Notes under the pieces: model-generated
Seen by the model: the letters and a program-made list of their open reading frames with translations, nothing else
Told to the model about the DNA's origin: nothing
Database searches by the model: none
Part shown: piece after piece, positions 1 through 10,928 of the stretch
Numbering within the stretch: the first letter of the stretch is position 1
Layout: every line of letters starts with the position of its first letter
Assembly (NCBI GenBank): GCA_030068075.1
Contig: CM057823.1
Coordinates: 18,324,485-18,388,484, forward strand
DNA: 64,000 nucleotides
Origin: Paguma larvata
Lineage: Eukaryota > Chordata > Mammalia > Carnivora > Viverridae
Direction of reading: 5' to 3'
Program-made: the position numbers and the translations under genes

Positions 1-508
1 AAGTTTTAACTAGGGCAATTGGGCAAGAAAAACGAAATAAAGTTGCAGGATACAATGTCAATATACAAAAACCAGGTTCATTCTATACACTAATAACACA
101 TTATCCAAAAAAGAAAGAAAATAATTCCATTTATAAAAGCATCAAAGACAATAAAATACTTAGGAATACATGTAACCATGGAGGTGAAAGATCTATGCAT
201 TGAAAACGAGAAGACTTTTATGTAATATAAAAGACACAAATAAATGGAAAGATATCCTGTGGTCATAAATTCAAATTAATATTACTAAAAAGTTCATACT
301 ACCCAAAACCATATATAGATTCAATGCAATCTCTATCAAGATCCAAGGGCACTTTTGAAAAAATAATCCTAAAAATTGTATGGAATCATGAAAGATCTCT
401 AAGAGTCAAAGAAACCCTGAGGGAAAAAAAGAACAAAGTGGACTCATCACACTTCTTGATTTCAAACTATATTGCAAAACGATAGTAATCAAATCAGCAC
501 GATACCGG

Positions 509-511
<3 letters not shown>

Positions 512-541
<30 letters not shown>
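512..541. repeat. (CA)n microsatellite inside L1
   Basis: About 15 uninterrupted CA units lie where an L1 ORF2 normally has a short 'ggcacaaaaacagacaca' stretch. The flanking L1 text continues on both sides, so the microsatellite appears to have grown from a CA-rich seed in the element. Confidence 0.95.
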
Positions 542-545
<4 letters not shown>

Positions 546-750
546 CAGAATCAAAAGCCCAGAAATAAACCCTTGCATATGTGGTCAACTAATATTTGAG
601 ATGGGAACTAAGAATATTCAATGGGAAAAGATAGGTTTTTTTCAATATAAATGGATATTGACATGCAAAAGAATGAAAGTGCGGCACTATCTTAAACCAC
701 TTACAAAAATTAACTAGAAACGAATCAAAGACTTAAATGTATGACCAGAG

Positions 751-965
751 GGGTTCTTGGGTGGCTCAGTTGGTTAAGTGTCCAACGCTAGATTTTGGCT
801 CAGGTCATGATCTCATGGTTCGTGAGTTCAAGCCCCACGTTGGACTCTCCACTGACAGTACAGGGCCTGCTTGGGATTCTCTCTCTTTTTCTCTCTCTCT
901 GCCCCTCCCCTCTGGTCATGCACATGTGATCTCTCTCTCTCAAAATAAATAAATACTTAAAAAAT
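751..965 (+). mobile_element. Felid tRNA-derived SINE inserted in L1
   Basis: This is a full-length SINE with a tRNA-like head ('gggtggctcagttggttaag', B box 'gagttcaagcc'), a pyrimidine-rich body and an 'aataaataaatacttaaaa' tail. The flanking direct repeat is aatgtatgaccaga (736-749) versus aatgtatgacgaga (966-979), with one mismatch. It marks a target-site duplication made when the SINE landed in the L1. Confidence 0.93.
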
Positions 966-1948
966 AATGTATGACGAGAAACCGTAAAACTGCTAGAGGA
1001 AAATATAGAGAAAGAGTTCCTTGACATTGATTTTGGGAATGATTTTATGGATATGTACCCAAAACATAAGCAACAAAAGTAAAAGTATACAAATGGGACT
1101 TTGTCAAACTAAAAAGTTTCTGCAAAAAAAAAAAAAAAAAAAGCAAAACGAAAAGGCAACTAACAGAGTGGGAGAAAATATTTGCAAACCATATATCTAA
1201 TAAAAGGTTAGTATCTAAAATATATAAGGAACTCAACTCAAAAGCAAAACAAAACAGTAACACCGCATGATAATCCAATTAAAATGTGGTCAAAGAACCC
1301 AAAAATACATTTTGTCAAAGAAGGTATTCAAATGTCCAACAGGTCTGTGAAAAGGTGCAAATTTATTAATCATCAAGAAAATGTACATTAAAACCATAAC
1401 AAGATGTCATCTCACAACTGTTAGAAGGGCTGTTATCAGAAAGATAAAAGGTAACGTGTGTGGGCAAGACTGTGGAGAAAAAGGAACTCTGTTGAACTGT
1501 TGGTAGGAATGTAAACTGGTGCAGCCACTGTGGAAAACAGTACGGAGGTTCCTCGAAAAATTAAAAGTAGAACTATCATATGATTCATCACTTTCACCTT
1601 TGAGTACATATCTGAAGGAAAGGAAATTACTATCTTGAAAAGACAGTCACATCCCTGTGTTCACTGGAGTATTATTTACAATGGCCAAGACATGGAAAGG
1701 ACCTGTGTCCACTGACAAATGAATGGATAACAAAAATGTGGCATATATAGAGAGAATGAACTATTATTTAGCCATAAAAAAAAAGAAGAAACCCTGCCAT
1801 TTGTGACAACATGGATGAAACTTAAGGGCATTTTGCTAAGTGAAGTAAATCAGAGAAAGACATATACTCTATGATCTCACATATATGTGGAATCTAAAAG
1901 AAACAAACTCATAGAAACAGAGAACAAATTGGTGGTTGTTAGGGGTCA

Positions 1949-4897
1949 ATGTCAACTTCCCTTGTGTCTGTGGCCTCCAGCTTTTCCAGACTGGCATACT
2001 AGTATACACTTACACTTTAATGATTTGTTAAAAATTTCTCCTTGTGATTATGACGGTTAGTTCTTTTCCTCATGGTCTACCACAGATGATACAGTTCATA
2101 TGCTTAAAAAGGCTTGTCTCTCTTTGCAATTCAGGTTATGAGTTTCCTTATGACCTCGTCTCCCTGATGGGCTCATAAAAACTTATGGTTTGTATTTTAT
2201 ATGACTTTCTTTTATAGTTGATAGGGGTTGGGTTTCCTTTGTGGGTTTCTACATACTAAATGGAAGTAAAAATTCCAGGTCTTTGTATAGGAAGTTAAAC
2301 TCTTACCTTCATCTCTTGGACTCTGTTTGTAGTACTTCAATTAAATTTGTTCTGCTTGTGAACAATGATTTATAGCACAGATAGCTTCCATGAATTTTTC
2401 TGCTGTGGCTCATGCCTTCAGCACTGTAAGGAGAAAGATTCTTATCTCCAAAGGCGCTGTGCGTTTCTGCTCATCCACTCTGAACCTGACCCTATTAAAC
2501 GAGTGAAATGAAGTAGACGTGGGGGAGGACACAACGTGTGGCTGGTTGGGGAGAGATCACGACTGCCCCACTGACCAGTCATTGTGGTCTACTGGAACGG
2601 CTGTTAAGGTCTTACAAACATCTTACATGCATCTCTAGCTCACTGTCTGCCATTCCTGTCTATACATACCATAGAGTAGCCAAACTGAACTACCCACCAT
2701 TTCCCAAACATAGGTGATTTTATTTGCAAATCCTAATTTCCCTTCTGTAATGCTTTTTCCAATCCACGGAGGTCCTCAGCTAATCTAAAGTTCAAAGAAT
2801 GGGGTCTGGAGCTAAGGACTGGAAGAAGGCACAAACTAGCAGATGCTTAGCAAATTCCTTTTCTTAACCCACGGACTTTAGCCTTAGGACCTGTGCGTGT
2901 GATCCAGGCTTTGAGTGGTTTTCCAGGACTTATTTGTGGTTCAATGTCAGTATTTCTGCAGTAAATGAACCACATGCCCACTTCATCTGTAACACTTTGA
3001 AGGAAGTTCATGGGAATGATGGACATGTGTAGTGCTCTCTAGTCATTCATGAAATCCAAGCTCTAGATAGAGCCACTGATAAGATTTATATTTTTCAAAC
3101 CAGACATCCAACTTTCTATTATTATAAGGAAATGGAAACAGAATTTGTGTTGCCTTTCACCTGGAATCCTTCAATCTGCAAGTAGTGATGACCAAACAAT
3201 TGCAGAGAGGGTGAGCCAAGAGGGATCTGGTGACATTGTGAAGTATGGCTAAGTCATTTGTTTTCTCAGATCATATTTGAGACTTTATGATTTTCTGGAA
3301 GTAAATTTTCTTCCTGCTGACAATAAGAGTAATTATTGTTCTTGAAGAACTCTGGAAATAAAGTATTTATTCCTAGGGATTAAACATAGTCAACTGTACA
3401 GTAGTTCTTGGCTACATTATGTATTATATTTCCACACACAGTGTTTTCTGGGTTGAATACAATGGGAGGAAAAGGCACGCAGTAAATGTGGCTTTTGATT
3501 TTATTCTTTTCTGCTTCCTTTTGTCGAGAGTTATTCACTTATATGAAATTGTGGACCGAGTACAGAAAGCAGTGCTGCTGCCCTAATCTTTCATTGTAGC
3601 CTAAAAAACAATTTGACTATACAGAGGCCTAGAAACAATTACCCTTAAGAATTTCCATACAAATTTCAGTTATTTCTTTGTGAGTTTCCTGTCACAAATG
3701 AAAACTGGATGGATGGGTTCCCCTGTGAAATCTTCAAAGCTATAGTGAGGAATGGGATTGTTTCTACTTGCTTGGACAAGGACACATCAAAATAACCAAC
3801 TTAGTGCATTCGGTAATACCGTGGCTTCTTAAAGAATTAGAATTAAAAAGTCCTAACAATAGGCAGCAGATTCTAAAGAAAGTGACCTGACCATTTGGAG
3901 CCCATAGTCTCTGTATTCCTACCTCCTCATAAACAGCCCCGTTAGACAACAAGGACAAAATGGAGATGAGCAGTGCTTTTTTTTTCAATGGAGACTGGTT
4001 AAATTCATTCATTCTTCTCTTTCCACAGAAAAGTGAAAGATAGAAAGGGAAATCCTTTTAGATGGAAGAAAGAGAGTAGAGTGTGTGCTGGAGTGGGGGA
4101 GGTGTGTGTTTGTATTCATCAGTGATGGAGTGTTTCCTATGTTTGGCCCCCTTCATATCTGCTAGAATCAAAACCTATCTGAATACTTTAACTAGGTGAG
4201 GAGATTCCTGGAATAATTCACCAACTGCTTTTTTTCCTCAGGTTCCACATACCTCCAGGTTCATAAATATGGACAGAGTGGTCAGACTACTTCTAAAGCA
4301 TATGTATTTAGTCAAGAGACCGACAGCTTCAATGCTGCCCAGAGAAGCTACGCCCCATGCTTGCACCCCTTTCACAGTGGCTTCCTGGTAAGTTCACCCC
4401 GTGACAAAATTCTTCCTCATTGCTTTTGTCCACAGGGCTCAAGTCTTTTTAGTGTTTATGTTACTATGAGTATACTTTCAGCTTTCTGTCACCGTCCAGA
4501 TTCCTGACGTCCCTATATCACCATCACCATCCCAAAAGCAAATCTACCAAGAGTTCTTTCTGGTTCTACTCATTTATTCTTCAGGGTAAAGAAATATTCT
4601 TTAAAAATATTCTCCAGGAAGCCCCTGGAGTCCAGATAGTCCTGCCCAGGAGCTGCAGTGGAGTTGGTCTTCACCAGACTAATTCCAAAGTTACCAAGTT
4701 CTGGGTTTTTCAGTTCACTTTCCAGAAGGAAGTAAATTTGGTTCCTAAAATCTTGCTCAGGAATGCATTTCCTCCTCCTTCCTGTAGTCTCTACTTTGTT
4801 TGTTTTTTGCTTAAAATAAATAAATGCTTAACTCTTGAGGAACTAAGACCTAAGAAAATATTCAAATATGATAGAGGAGTAAGGAAATTTCTTGGGA
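1949..4897. other. Mostly single-copy non-coding sequence
   Basis: No gene or clear repeat is visible. Around 2650-2780 the text weakly resembles the L2 3' region ('ccaaactgaactacccaccattt', 'cttctgtaatgctttttcc'), too decayed to call. The open frames here are short and have no family signature. Confidence 0.5.
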
Positions 4898-5085
4898 ACC
4901 AGGCTGACTTGGGCAATACAGTCTACTTCTCTGTTGATTAAGCCTCTTAAAAAACTATCTGTCCACATTGTTCTCACCTCTAAAATGGGACTAATAAACA
5001 TGCTCATAAATTAATTGTGGCAGATAAATGTGAAAATATACACGGGACGTTCGATATGGTGCCTGACCCATAGAAATCTGCGTGA
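4898..5085 (+). mobile_element. MIR SINE fragment
   Basis: The order of landmarks follows the MIR core and tail: 'cttgggcaatac', 'tcacctctaaaatgggact' and 'tggtgcctgacccatagaaa', matching the family's 'cttgggcaagtt', 'tcatctgtaaaatggg' and 'gtgcctggcacatagta'. It is heavily diverged, as expected for an element older than the placental radiation. Confidence 0.6.
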
Positions 5086-5324
5086 TACTTTCTTGTCCAC
5101 TATTTTCTTGTTTCTCTACGCTACCACACTCAGACCACTTAAGTTGAGCTCAAAATAGAAAATGTACAACTTTAACACAACTGACAGAGGGAAGTCCCTG
5201 TGTCTTATCATAAACTATGGAACCATACTTGTATTGACATTAATCACCTTCTTCCAAATATATTCTGGTGAAAATTGCTATGATTTCGGTCTCCAGTTAA
5301 GGTAATTGCTCTGATCTTTTCTTG

Positions 5325-5384
5325 CCTCCCTCCCTCCCTCCCTCTCTTTCTTTATCTCTCTCTCTTTCTTTCCTTCTGCTTTTT
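5325..5384. repeat. CCCT/CTTT-rich pyrimidine tract
   Basis: A simple-sequence pyrimidine stretch (ccctccctccct, then tctctctctttctttcc) abuts the antisense L1 3' end. It is probably derived from the L1's degenerate tail. Confidence 0.8.
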
Positions 5385-5575
5385 TAAAATTGAGGTATAG
5401 TTGACACACCATGTTACATTAGTTTCAGATGTACAACATAGTGATTGGGCAAGTCTATACATTAGGCTACGCTCATCACAATTCTAGCTACCATTTGTCA
5501 CCATACTCTATTGCAGTGTCAATATTCCCTATGCCATACCTGTTATCTCAGTGACATTCCATTTCTGAATTTATC
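5385..5575 (-). mobile_element. LINE-1 3' end, antisense
   Basis: Read on the minus strand, the 'tacctcaattttaaaa' end follows 'gttgtacatctgaaactaat', which is the hallmark of the last ~50 bases of mammalian L1 3' ends. The copy is 5'-truncated and old. Confidence 0.75.
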
Positions 5576-6190
5576 AAAGAAGACATGTACTAATATTTTT
5601 AAAAATTATATATGAATGCTTATTCCAAAGAGATCCACTTAAAGCACTTTTGAACAGCGTATGCAGTACCTTCCAGAAAACTAGAGATTGGTTAAGTTTT
5701 GCTTCACTTCTTAGATGCCTATAAGAACTGACAGAAAACCTTTGCAATAACCAAAGTGTAATTCTTCCTTGATATTTTCATTTTCTCTACTATTTACTGA
5801 GAGAAATCTGGCTTATGGAAAAGTAGTTGGCAATCAGGAAGCACTTCAGTTCAAGATGTTGTAAACTGTCAAAAACCAAACTTTCCAATGTGATTACCTC
5901 TCTTTGGCCCTATTACATCTCATAATTGAACTGTCACCTACTTGTTTTATTCATTATGATAATGGATGCAGTTGGGAAACGTATGCAAAGTATAGTAAAA
6001 GTAAGGCTAGGGCTTGTTAGGAGGACAATTTGATAGGCCATGCATATGAACATTTGGAAGATATCAGGCAAAGTCTGAGATCTGTTTAAGCAGACATCTT
6101 GACAGGAATAATAACACATTTACGATCTCTAGAGTCAATAAATTGCTTCCTTACGTCTAGATACCTGTTGTGTAATAAAGGGTACTTTAA
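5576..6190. other. Unassigned sequence
   Basis: I see no gene or repeat signature here. Confidence 0.5.
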
Positions 6191-6199
6191 AATGCATTC

Positions 6200-6410
6200 A
6201 GGGATGCCTGGGTAGCTCAGTCGGTTAGGTGTCTGATTTCAGCCCAGGTCATGATCTCACAGTTCATGACTTTGAGTCCTGCATCGGGCTTGTCTGCTGT
6301 TAGCACAGAGCCCACTTCGGATTCTCTATGCCCTCCCTACCCCAACCCCTCCCCACCACCTCTCTGCCCCTCTTTTGCTCCCTCTCTAATAATGAAATAA
6401 ACATTTAAAA
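6200..6410 (+). mobile_element. Felid tRNA-derived SINE
   Basis: The head reads 'gcctgggtagctcagtcggtta' and the tail 'aataaacatttaaaa'. The target duplication aatgcattc is present at 6191-6199 and 6411-6419. The pyrimidine block is longer and more C-rich than usual (ccctccctaccccaacccct). Confidence 0.93.
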
Positions 6411-6420
6411 AATGCATTCG

Positions 6421-6548
6421 AAACAACTTCTTCCTCTTCCTCTCCCCCTCCTCTTTCCTTCTACCTCTTCCCCTTCTTTTTCTCCTTCTCCACCTCCTCC
6501 CCCACTCTATCTCCACTCCTTCCTCTTCTTCCTCCTCCTTCCTCTTCT
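6421..6548. repeat. 128-bp pyrimidine-rich tract
   Basis: This is almost pure C/T on the plus strand (cttcctcttcctctccccct and similar units), with only a few A interruptions. It starts ten bases after the SINE tail. It is an irregular TTC/TCC polypyrimidine sequence with mirror-like stretches of the kind that can form triplex DNA. Confidence 0.85.
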
Positions 6549-6639
6549 GTGCCCTAGAAGTGTGTGGAAAAGACTTCTTGCTAAATGACTATATGTTTTT
6601 GTTCTCCCTTAGGAGGAGAAACCAGACTTTATTGGGAGA

Positions 6640-7000
6640 GGTAATATAATCACCAAAACTATTCCATTTTCTAGCACTCCTGGTCAATTGTCAACGAGTG
6701 TATTGTGTGGGACCTCTGGGAATGCTGCCAAAGAGAAGCTGACTCAGCTGCTTCCTGGACTGTGAACAAAATGGCAGAAATTTGGGTAGTCAACTTGGAC
6801 TATGAGATGACCTTGGGGATAGAAGTCACAAGCTAGGCGGTAGAACAGAAAGATAGAAGGAACACGAGCCCTGAGGACTCTGGAACATCCACAGATTTGA
6901 CTAAATACTCCAGATCCCCTTTGCCTGAGAGAAAAGTAAAATTTTAGTTTATTTAAGCCTTGTTTTATTTTGTATTCTTTTCTGTAAGGTGGAGCACATC
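6640..7000 (+). mobile_element. Probable ancient LTR-like mammalian repeat (family uncertain)
   Basis: The stretch 'gcggtagaacagaaagatag', 'aggaacacgagccctgagga' and 'gagagaaaagtaaaatttta...gtttatttaagcc' follows the ending pattern of old mammalian LTR-type repeats (agaacagaaagatagaagg..., then 'ataaacttctatcttgtttaagcc'). This is recognition by resemblance only and the family name is not settled. Confidence 0.4.
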
Positions 7001-9046
7001 AAATTCCAAGTGATGGAAGTAACATGTTTTTGTTCCATGGAATACTATTTTTGGCCTGGGTGTTTTGATCAAAAGGTAAATAAATAAACAATACCCAAAA
7101 CACCACTAAATGAACATAAACAGCAACACGATAAAACAAGAACCAAGGAGGTCAATTAAGTTTGTAACACATTTCAGTCTAATGCCTATATGTAATGCCT
7201 ACATGTCTCCACATAAGAGTCTGTAGGAGTCTATAGGAGCAAATTAAAGGCTCTGTAAACTACTGGAGAAAGGAAAGTGGGTTAACTTTGACCCAGCCCC
7301 TCCCAGAGATAATTATTTGTCTATGATCCCTTTCTTGTGAAACACTTGTTAATATCATGGATAAGTGAACCACAGGGGCCATTTTAAAATAGTCGGAGCA
7401 ACCACTGCAGAGAAACTGCCTTACTCTCCTTTGTTTGAACCGGGCCAGAACCTTTGGACCTGGAAAAACAGCAACTATTTTAAGCAATTGCTGAAGAAGT
7501 CAGCGGGAGAACGGACATCCTATTCACAAGAAGGTTGTGGACTTTCTGCAATCACAATCAGTAATCATTCAGTGTGAAACCCAGAGTAGCTTAGCTTGTT
7601 AACACCATTGAAAACTCTCTTTTTCTTTTCTTCATCTCATGGGATTGCCCCTTTCCTTTTCCTCTTATGCTTTCACCCTACAAGCAGGACGCTCTTTGGT
7701 TTCTACCTGAATCTATGCTCCCCGAACTGGAGTTCCTTGATACCAAAATCAACGCTCATTTACTTCTCTTTGCAGCTTTTGTTTTCAGGTTAGCCATATC
7801 TTATAGAATTGTGGTCTTGGAATCATTTTAGGAAACATCACTTTCAAGACTGCACAGAAATCTGGGCTTCATGAAGTCTTGTACTGACTCAGAAACATGA
7901 GGAGTGCCTCCACTCTGTCCCTAACTTCCTGGTGACTCCATCTTCTGTAAAATAAAGGACTTTGAATCAGATTGCTAATTAGTTTTCAGCCCTAAAACTT
8001 CTGTGAGGCCCACAGACTAGGGCTGACAAATAGCTTTCTTTTGGGTGTTCCTAGACTTAAGCATAGGCAAATAATCTACTCTCTCTATTTAAAAAAAAAA
8101 GCAGAAAAGAAAGTCTCATATTTTAAATTCTCCCTCAGTTTCAAAGAAACTTAACCCAAAATTAAATATGGTAATTTTCTCACAACTTTGTTTCCTGACT
8201 TCCTTTACATTTACTGTATTTTTTTCTGTCAAGGTTATGTGGGCTAATGGTTACATTCATGAGTTAATTAGAAGACGGAGCAGGGTCCACTATTTAGACG
8301 GAGCTCTTGAGATAATTGCTATTTCCTAATTTAAAGATCTTTAATTCTGGCTTAAAACTGTGGACAAAAGTAATGGCAAACGAATTCTTTTATCCAAGGC
8401 TGGTTTAGGGTTGGTACAATTTGTGGGAATATGATTCTTTATATTGAAGAGAAATGTCTTCTCAGATGGCTGAATTCAGCAACTCAAAAAAAATTGAGAG
8501 GGAAGAGTATGTAAATACATTTGCACTTTGGGCTAACCTCCTTATGTTGGCAATTTGATAGTTTTGCCTTATGAATAGGAAAAATGAAAAAAAGTGTATT
8601 AATTTTTCATAAAAGTCTGCTTTGTTGAAATGCAAACTCACTGAAATGTCTTGATAACTTTTTCATTTCAAATTTTTTAATCGAAATGTTTTTGTGTTAT
8701 AGAATTTAACTTTTAGTACTATTTCTGATAATAGGTGTTTTAACATGTGAAATTATTCTAAAATTGTTAAAACATTGTACAGCAGTCATGAAGACAGATA
8801 TTTTAAACTGTCCAGGATAAATTCAGTATAATTGCATAAAAAGCCAAAACAAAACAAAAACCTCAAAGGACATAAATCTAAATTTGTACCACAGGAGGAA
8901 TTAAGAAGGGATTATTTACTTTAACTAGGATTTCCTTAATTTACTCCTTTTCCTCATAGTTTGCTATAGACAGTTAAATCAACAATTCACCGAAAACATA
9001 TTTTGACTAATAAAACATAGTTTTACAGATCTCTTCTGCAAGCATC
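7001..9046. other. Mostly single-copy sequence with one candidate mini-exon
   Basis: AT-rich sequence without recognisable transposons. The only item singled out is the 35-bp minus-strand candidate exon at 7425-7459. Confidence 0.5.
7425..7459 (-). other. Candidate coding mini-exon (minus strand), unidentified
   Basis: Read on the minus strand, the segment follows a strong acceptor (polypyrimidine gttgctgtttttccag, ending at 7460). It is followed by a GTAAGG donor (7419-7424). With one base carried from the previous exon it reads GPKVLARFKQRR. The phase matches the candidate exon at 10219-10299. At 35 bases it carries little coding information. It is speculative, and no protein family is recognised. 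Confidence 0.12.
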
Positions 9047-9060
9047 AAGAAAGATATACC

Positions 9061-9267
9061 AGGGCGCCTGGGTGGCTCAGTTCGTTAAGCGGCCAACTGC
9101 GGCTCAGGTCATGATATCACGATCTGTGAGTTCGAACCCCACATCAGGCTCTGTGCTGATGGCTCAGAGCCTGGAGCCTGCTTCAGATTCTGTGTCTTCC
9201 ACTCTCTCTGCCTGCTCACGCTTTGTCTCTATGTCTCTCAAAATTAAATAAACGTTAAAAAAAAAAA
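9061..9267 (+). mobile_element. Felid tRNA-derived SINE
   Basis: The copy is full length and close to consensus ('gcgcctgggtggctcagtt', 'gtgagttcgaaccccacatc', 'cagagcctggagcctgcttc', 'aaataaacgttaaaa'). A target duplication is visible as aagaaagatatacc (9047-9060) and aagaaagaaaaatatacc near 9267-9284; the second copy is stretched in its A run. Confidence 0.95.
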
Positions 9268-9284
9268 AGAAAGAAAAATATACC

Positions 9285-10693
9285 GAAACCCACACATGTC
9301 TAGTCACCTCTAAAAGGCTTCATTTTGTATTAGGTATTTGGCTTGGGTGCAAGCCTATGGAAAACCAGCTGTGCAGAACGTCTCTATCATTTTCTTTAAG
9401 ATCCTGTGGGACTGATGGCGAGGGTTGCAAGCGCAGGTCATATATCAAACGCGTTTGCTATGGCCAACAGCACAAAATGAGGCTGCTTGTTCCACTGTTA
9501 TTTATTATCTGCTTTTGGTAGTGTTCTTGGCTGCCTTCAAAGCCTGTGAGTTTAGATAGTAACATTGAGTTTAAGTTACATAAGGCTCTGGTCATTCTGT
9601 GACACTTTATCAGCAGAAGCAAAGTGCCAAGTCACTCTCTGTTTCTGTGGCCCAGTCAGAATGATAGACAGCAGTCACTAGACGGCATTGTTAGGGGGCA
9701 CCTAACTCAGGTCTAGCGGACTGTGCTGCAGGCGGCTTGGGTAATGCATTCACGGCCTTGCCCTCAGGATCCTCACCGAAAATTGTGTACAACAGATACA
9801 ACTGACTATATGACCTACTTTCATTTCCCTTGTCTTCCTTGCTAACAAAACCCTGACTTTGTTCAGTTATCACATGACCAAGGGAATGACCTCATCCGAA
9901 GCTTGGGTGAATTCCAATTAGACTAAGTAATCACGGTGGTGCTATGTTCATGCCTTTGATCATTCGGGGTTGGGCGAGTGACCCAGATGAGGCCGATGAG
10001 CCTTCCGGAAGGGATTCTAGCTCTTAAGGAGACATTGGAGAGATGTGTTTTGTGGCCTTGTAGTTACTGATCTAGATGTAACATCTAGAACTCCTGCAGG
10101 TCTCTTATGAAACGAAGGGAGCCAACCAGAGAGTAAAGACCAAACACCAAAGACGGTAAAGTAGAGGGGGAAATAACCTGCTTCCTTGGTGACATTATTC
10201 TTAACGACGGTAACTCACCTGGAGTCACCTCACTTCTTTTTGTTCTGGTTCTTTTAGACCTTTTGTTCTGGAGACAATACATGTCCTTATTTTCAGGGCC
10301 TATTTGAGATGACCAAAGGCATCATAACTGATATAAGTAAATGCAATTTATAATCTTATATTTAGCTTATAGAATTTTATGGTTAAAGCAGATCTTAAAA
10401 TTTAATGGAAGAAAAATAAAATATTAAGGTAAAAATGGGTACAGGTTGATCACCTTAGTTTTCCATGGCATAAAACTACTTTTTTAGCCAAGTTACCAAA
10501 AGAAAATGTAGGTGATTGGTGATGTCATTGATTCTTGATCAGACATTTGCTTGAGGCAGTCAGATTTTTTTTGAAGCCTTCCAGAAATATGTTTTAAACA
10601 TAAACATAACTGGAAAGATAAAGAAGTTATGGGATATTTGGGGATATGAATCCCTCACCAGGCAAGAGGGTGTGAGAGTCCAGACTAAGAAAA
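9285..10693. other. Single-copy region with one candidate exon
   Basis: No recognisable transposon. Two minus-strand open stretches lie here. The one at 9691-9873 (60 codons, ending at a stop) has no clear acceptor in a compatible phase. The one at 10085-10282 overlaps the candidate exon at 10219-10299. Confidence 0.45.
10219..10299 (-). other. Candidate coding exon (minus strand), unidentified
   Basis: These 81 bases on the minus strand lie between an acceptor ending ...tctcaaatag and a consensus donor CAG|GTGAGT (donor bases 10213-10218). Only one frame is open throughout. It reads PENKDMYCLQNK and then a lysine/arginine-rich run ending SEVTP. Start and end phases (2-base start, 1-base end) fit the upstream candidate at 11731-11887 and the downstream one at 7425-7459. 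The basic composition resembles no domain I can name. It may be a chance open frame next to a good-looking donor. Confidence 0.2.
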
Positions 10694-10709
10694 CTTAAAG
10701 ATTTTTCTT

Positions 10710-10912
10710 TTTCTTTTCTTTTCTTTTCTTTTTATTTTTGAGAGACACAGAGACAGAGCGTGAGCAGGGGAAGGGCAGAGATAGAGGGAGACACAGAATC
10801 GGAAGCAGGCTCCAGGCTCTGAGCCATCAGCACAGAGCCCGACATGGGGCTTGAACTCTCATGAGATCATGACCAAGTCAGCTGTCCAACCAACTGAGAC
10901 ATCCAGGTGCCC
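10710..10912 (-). mobile_element. Felid tRNA-derived SINE, antisense
   Basis: This is a reversed SINE: T-rich start, 'gagcaggggaagggcagag', 'gaagcaggctccaggctctg', 'atgagatcatgacc', ending 'gacatccaggtgcccc'. The perfect 16-base target duplication cttaaagatttttctt (10694-10709 and 10913-10928) shows a fairly recent insertion. Confidence 0.96.
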
Positions 10913-10928
10913 CTTAAAGATTTTTCTT

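Larger units (their letters stand above)
1..1948 (+). mobile_element. LINE-1 fragment, 3' part of ORF2 and start of the 3' region
   Basis: This is the 3' portion of a LINE-1 retrotransposon, entering from the left edge and split by the SINE at 751-965. The opening sequence matches the part of L1 ORF2 just after the reverse-transcriptase core. It then runs through the typical tail of ORF2: the stretch before 'gtaaactggtgcagccac' near 1510, 'tggccaagacatggaaa' near 1682 and 'acatggatgaaactt' near 1810. Similarity stops near 1948 at 'ggtggttgtta', short of the usual 3' end. Many stops and frameshifts make it non-functional. A run of 19 A at 1124-1142 and the CA repeat at 512-541 have expanded inside it. 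The L1 assignment is strong; the subfamily is not determined. Confidence 0.9.

Noticed and set aside
752..825. tRNA-gene-like heads with A and B boxes (here and in all 21 SINEs)
   Set aside because: They are the tRNA-derived promoters of SINEs: no acceptor-stem pairing or intact cloverleaf, and followed by SINE body and A-rich tail.
9691..9873. Minus-strand 60-codon open stretch ending at a stop, considered as a terminal exon
   Set aside because: No acceptor gives a phase compatible with the donor at 10213-10218, and there is no polyadenylation context.
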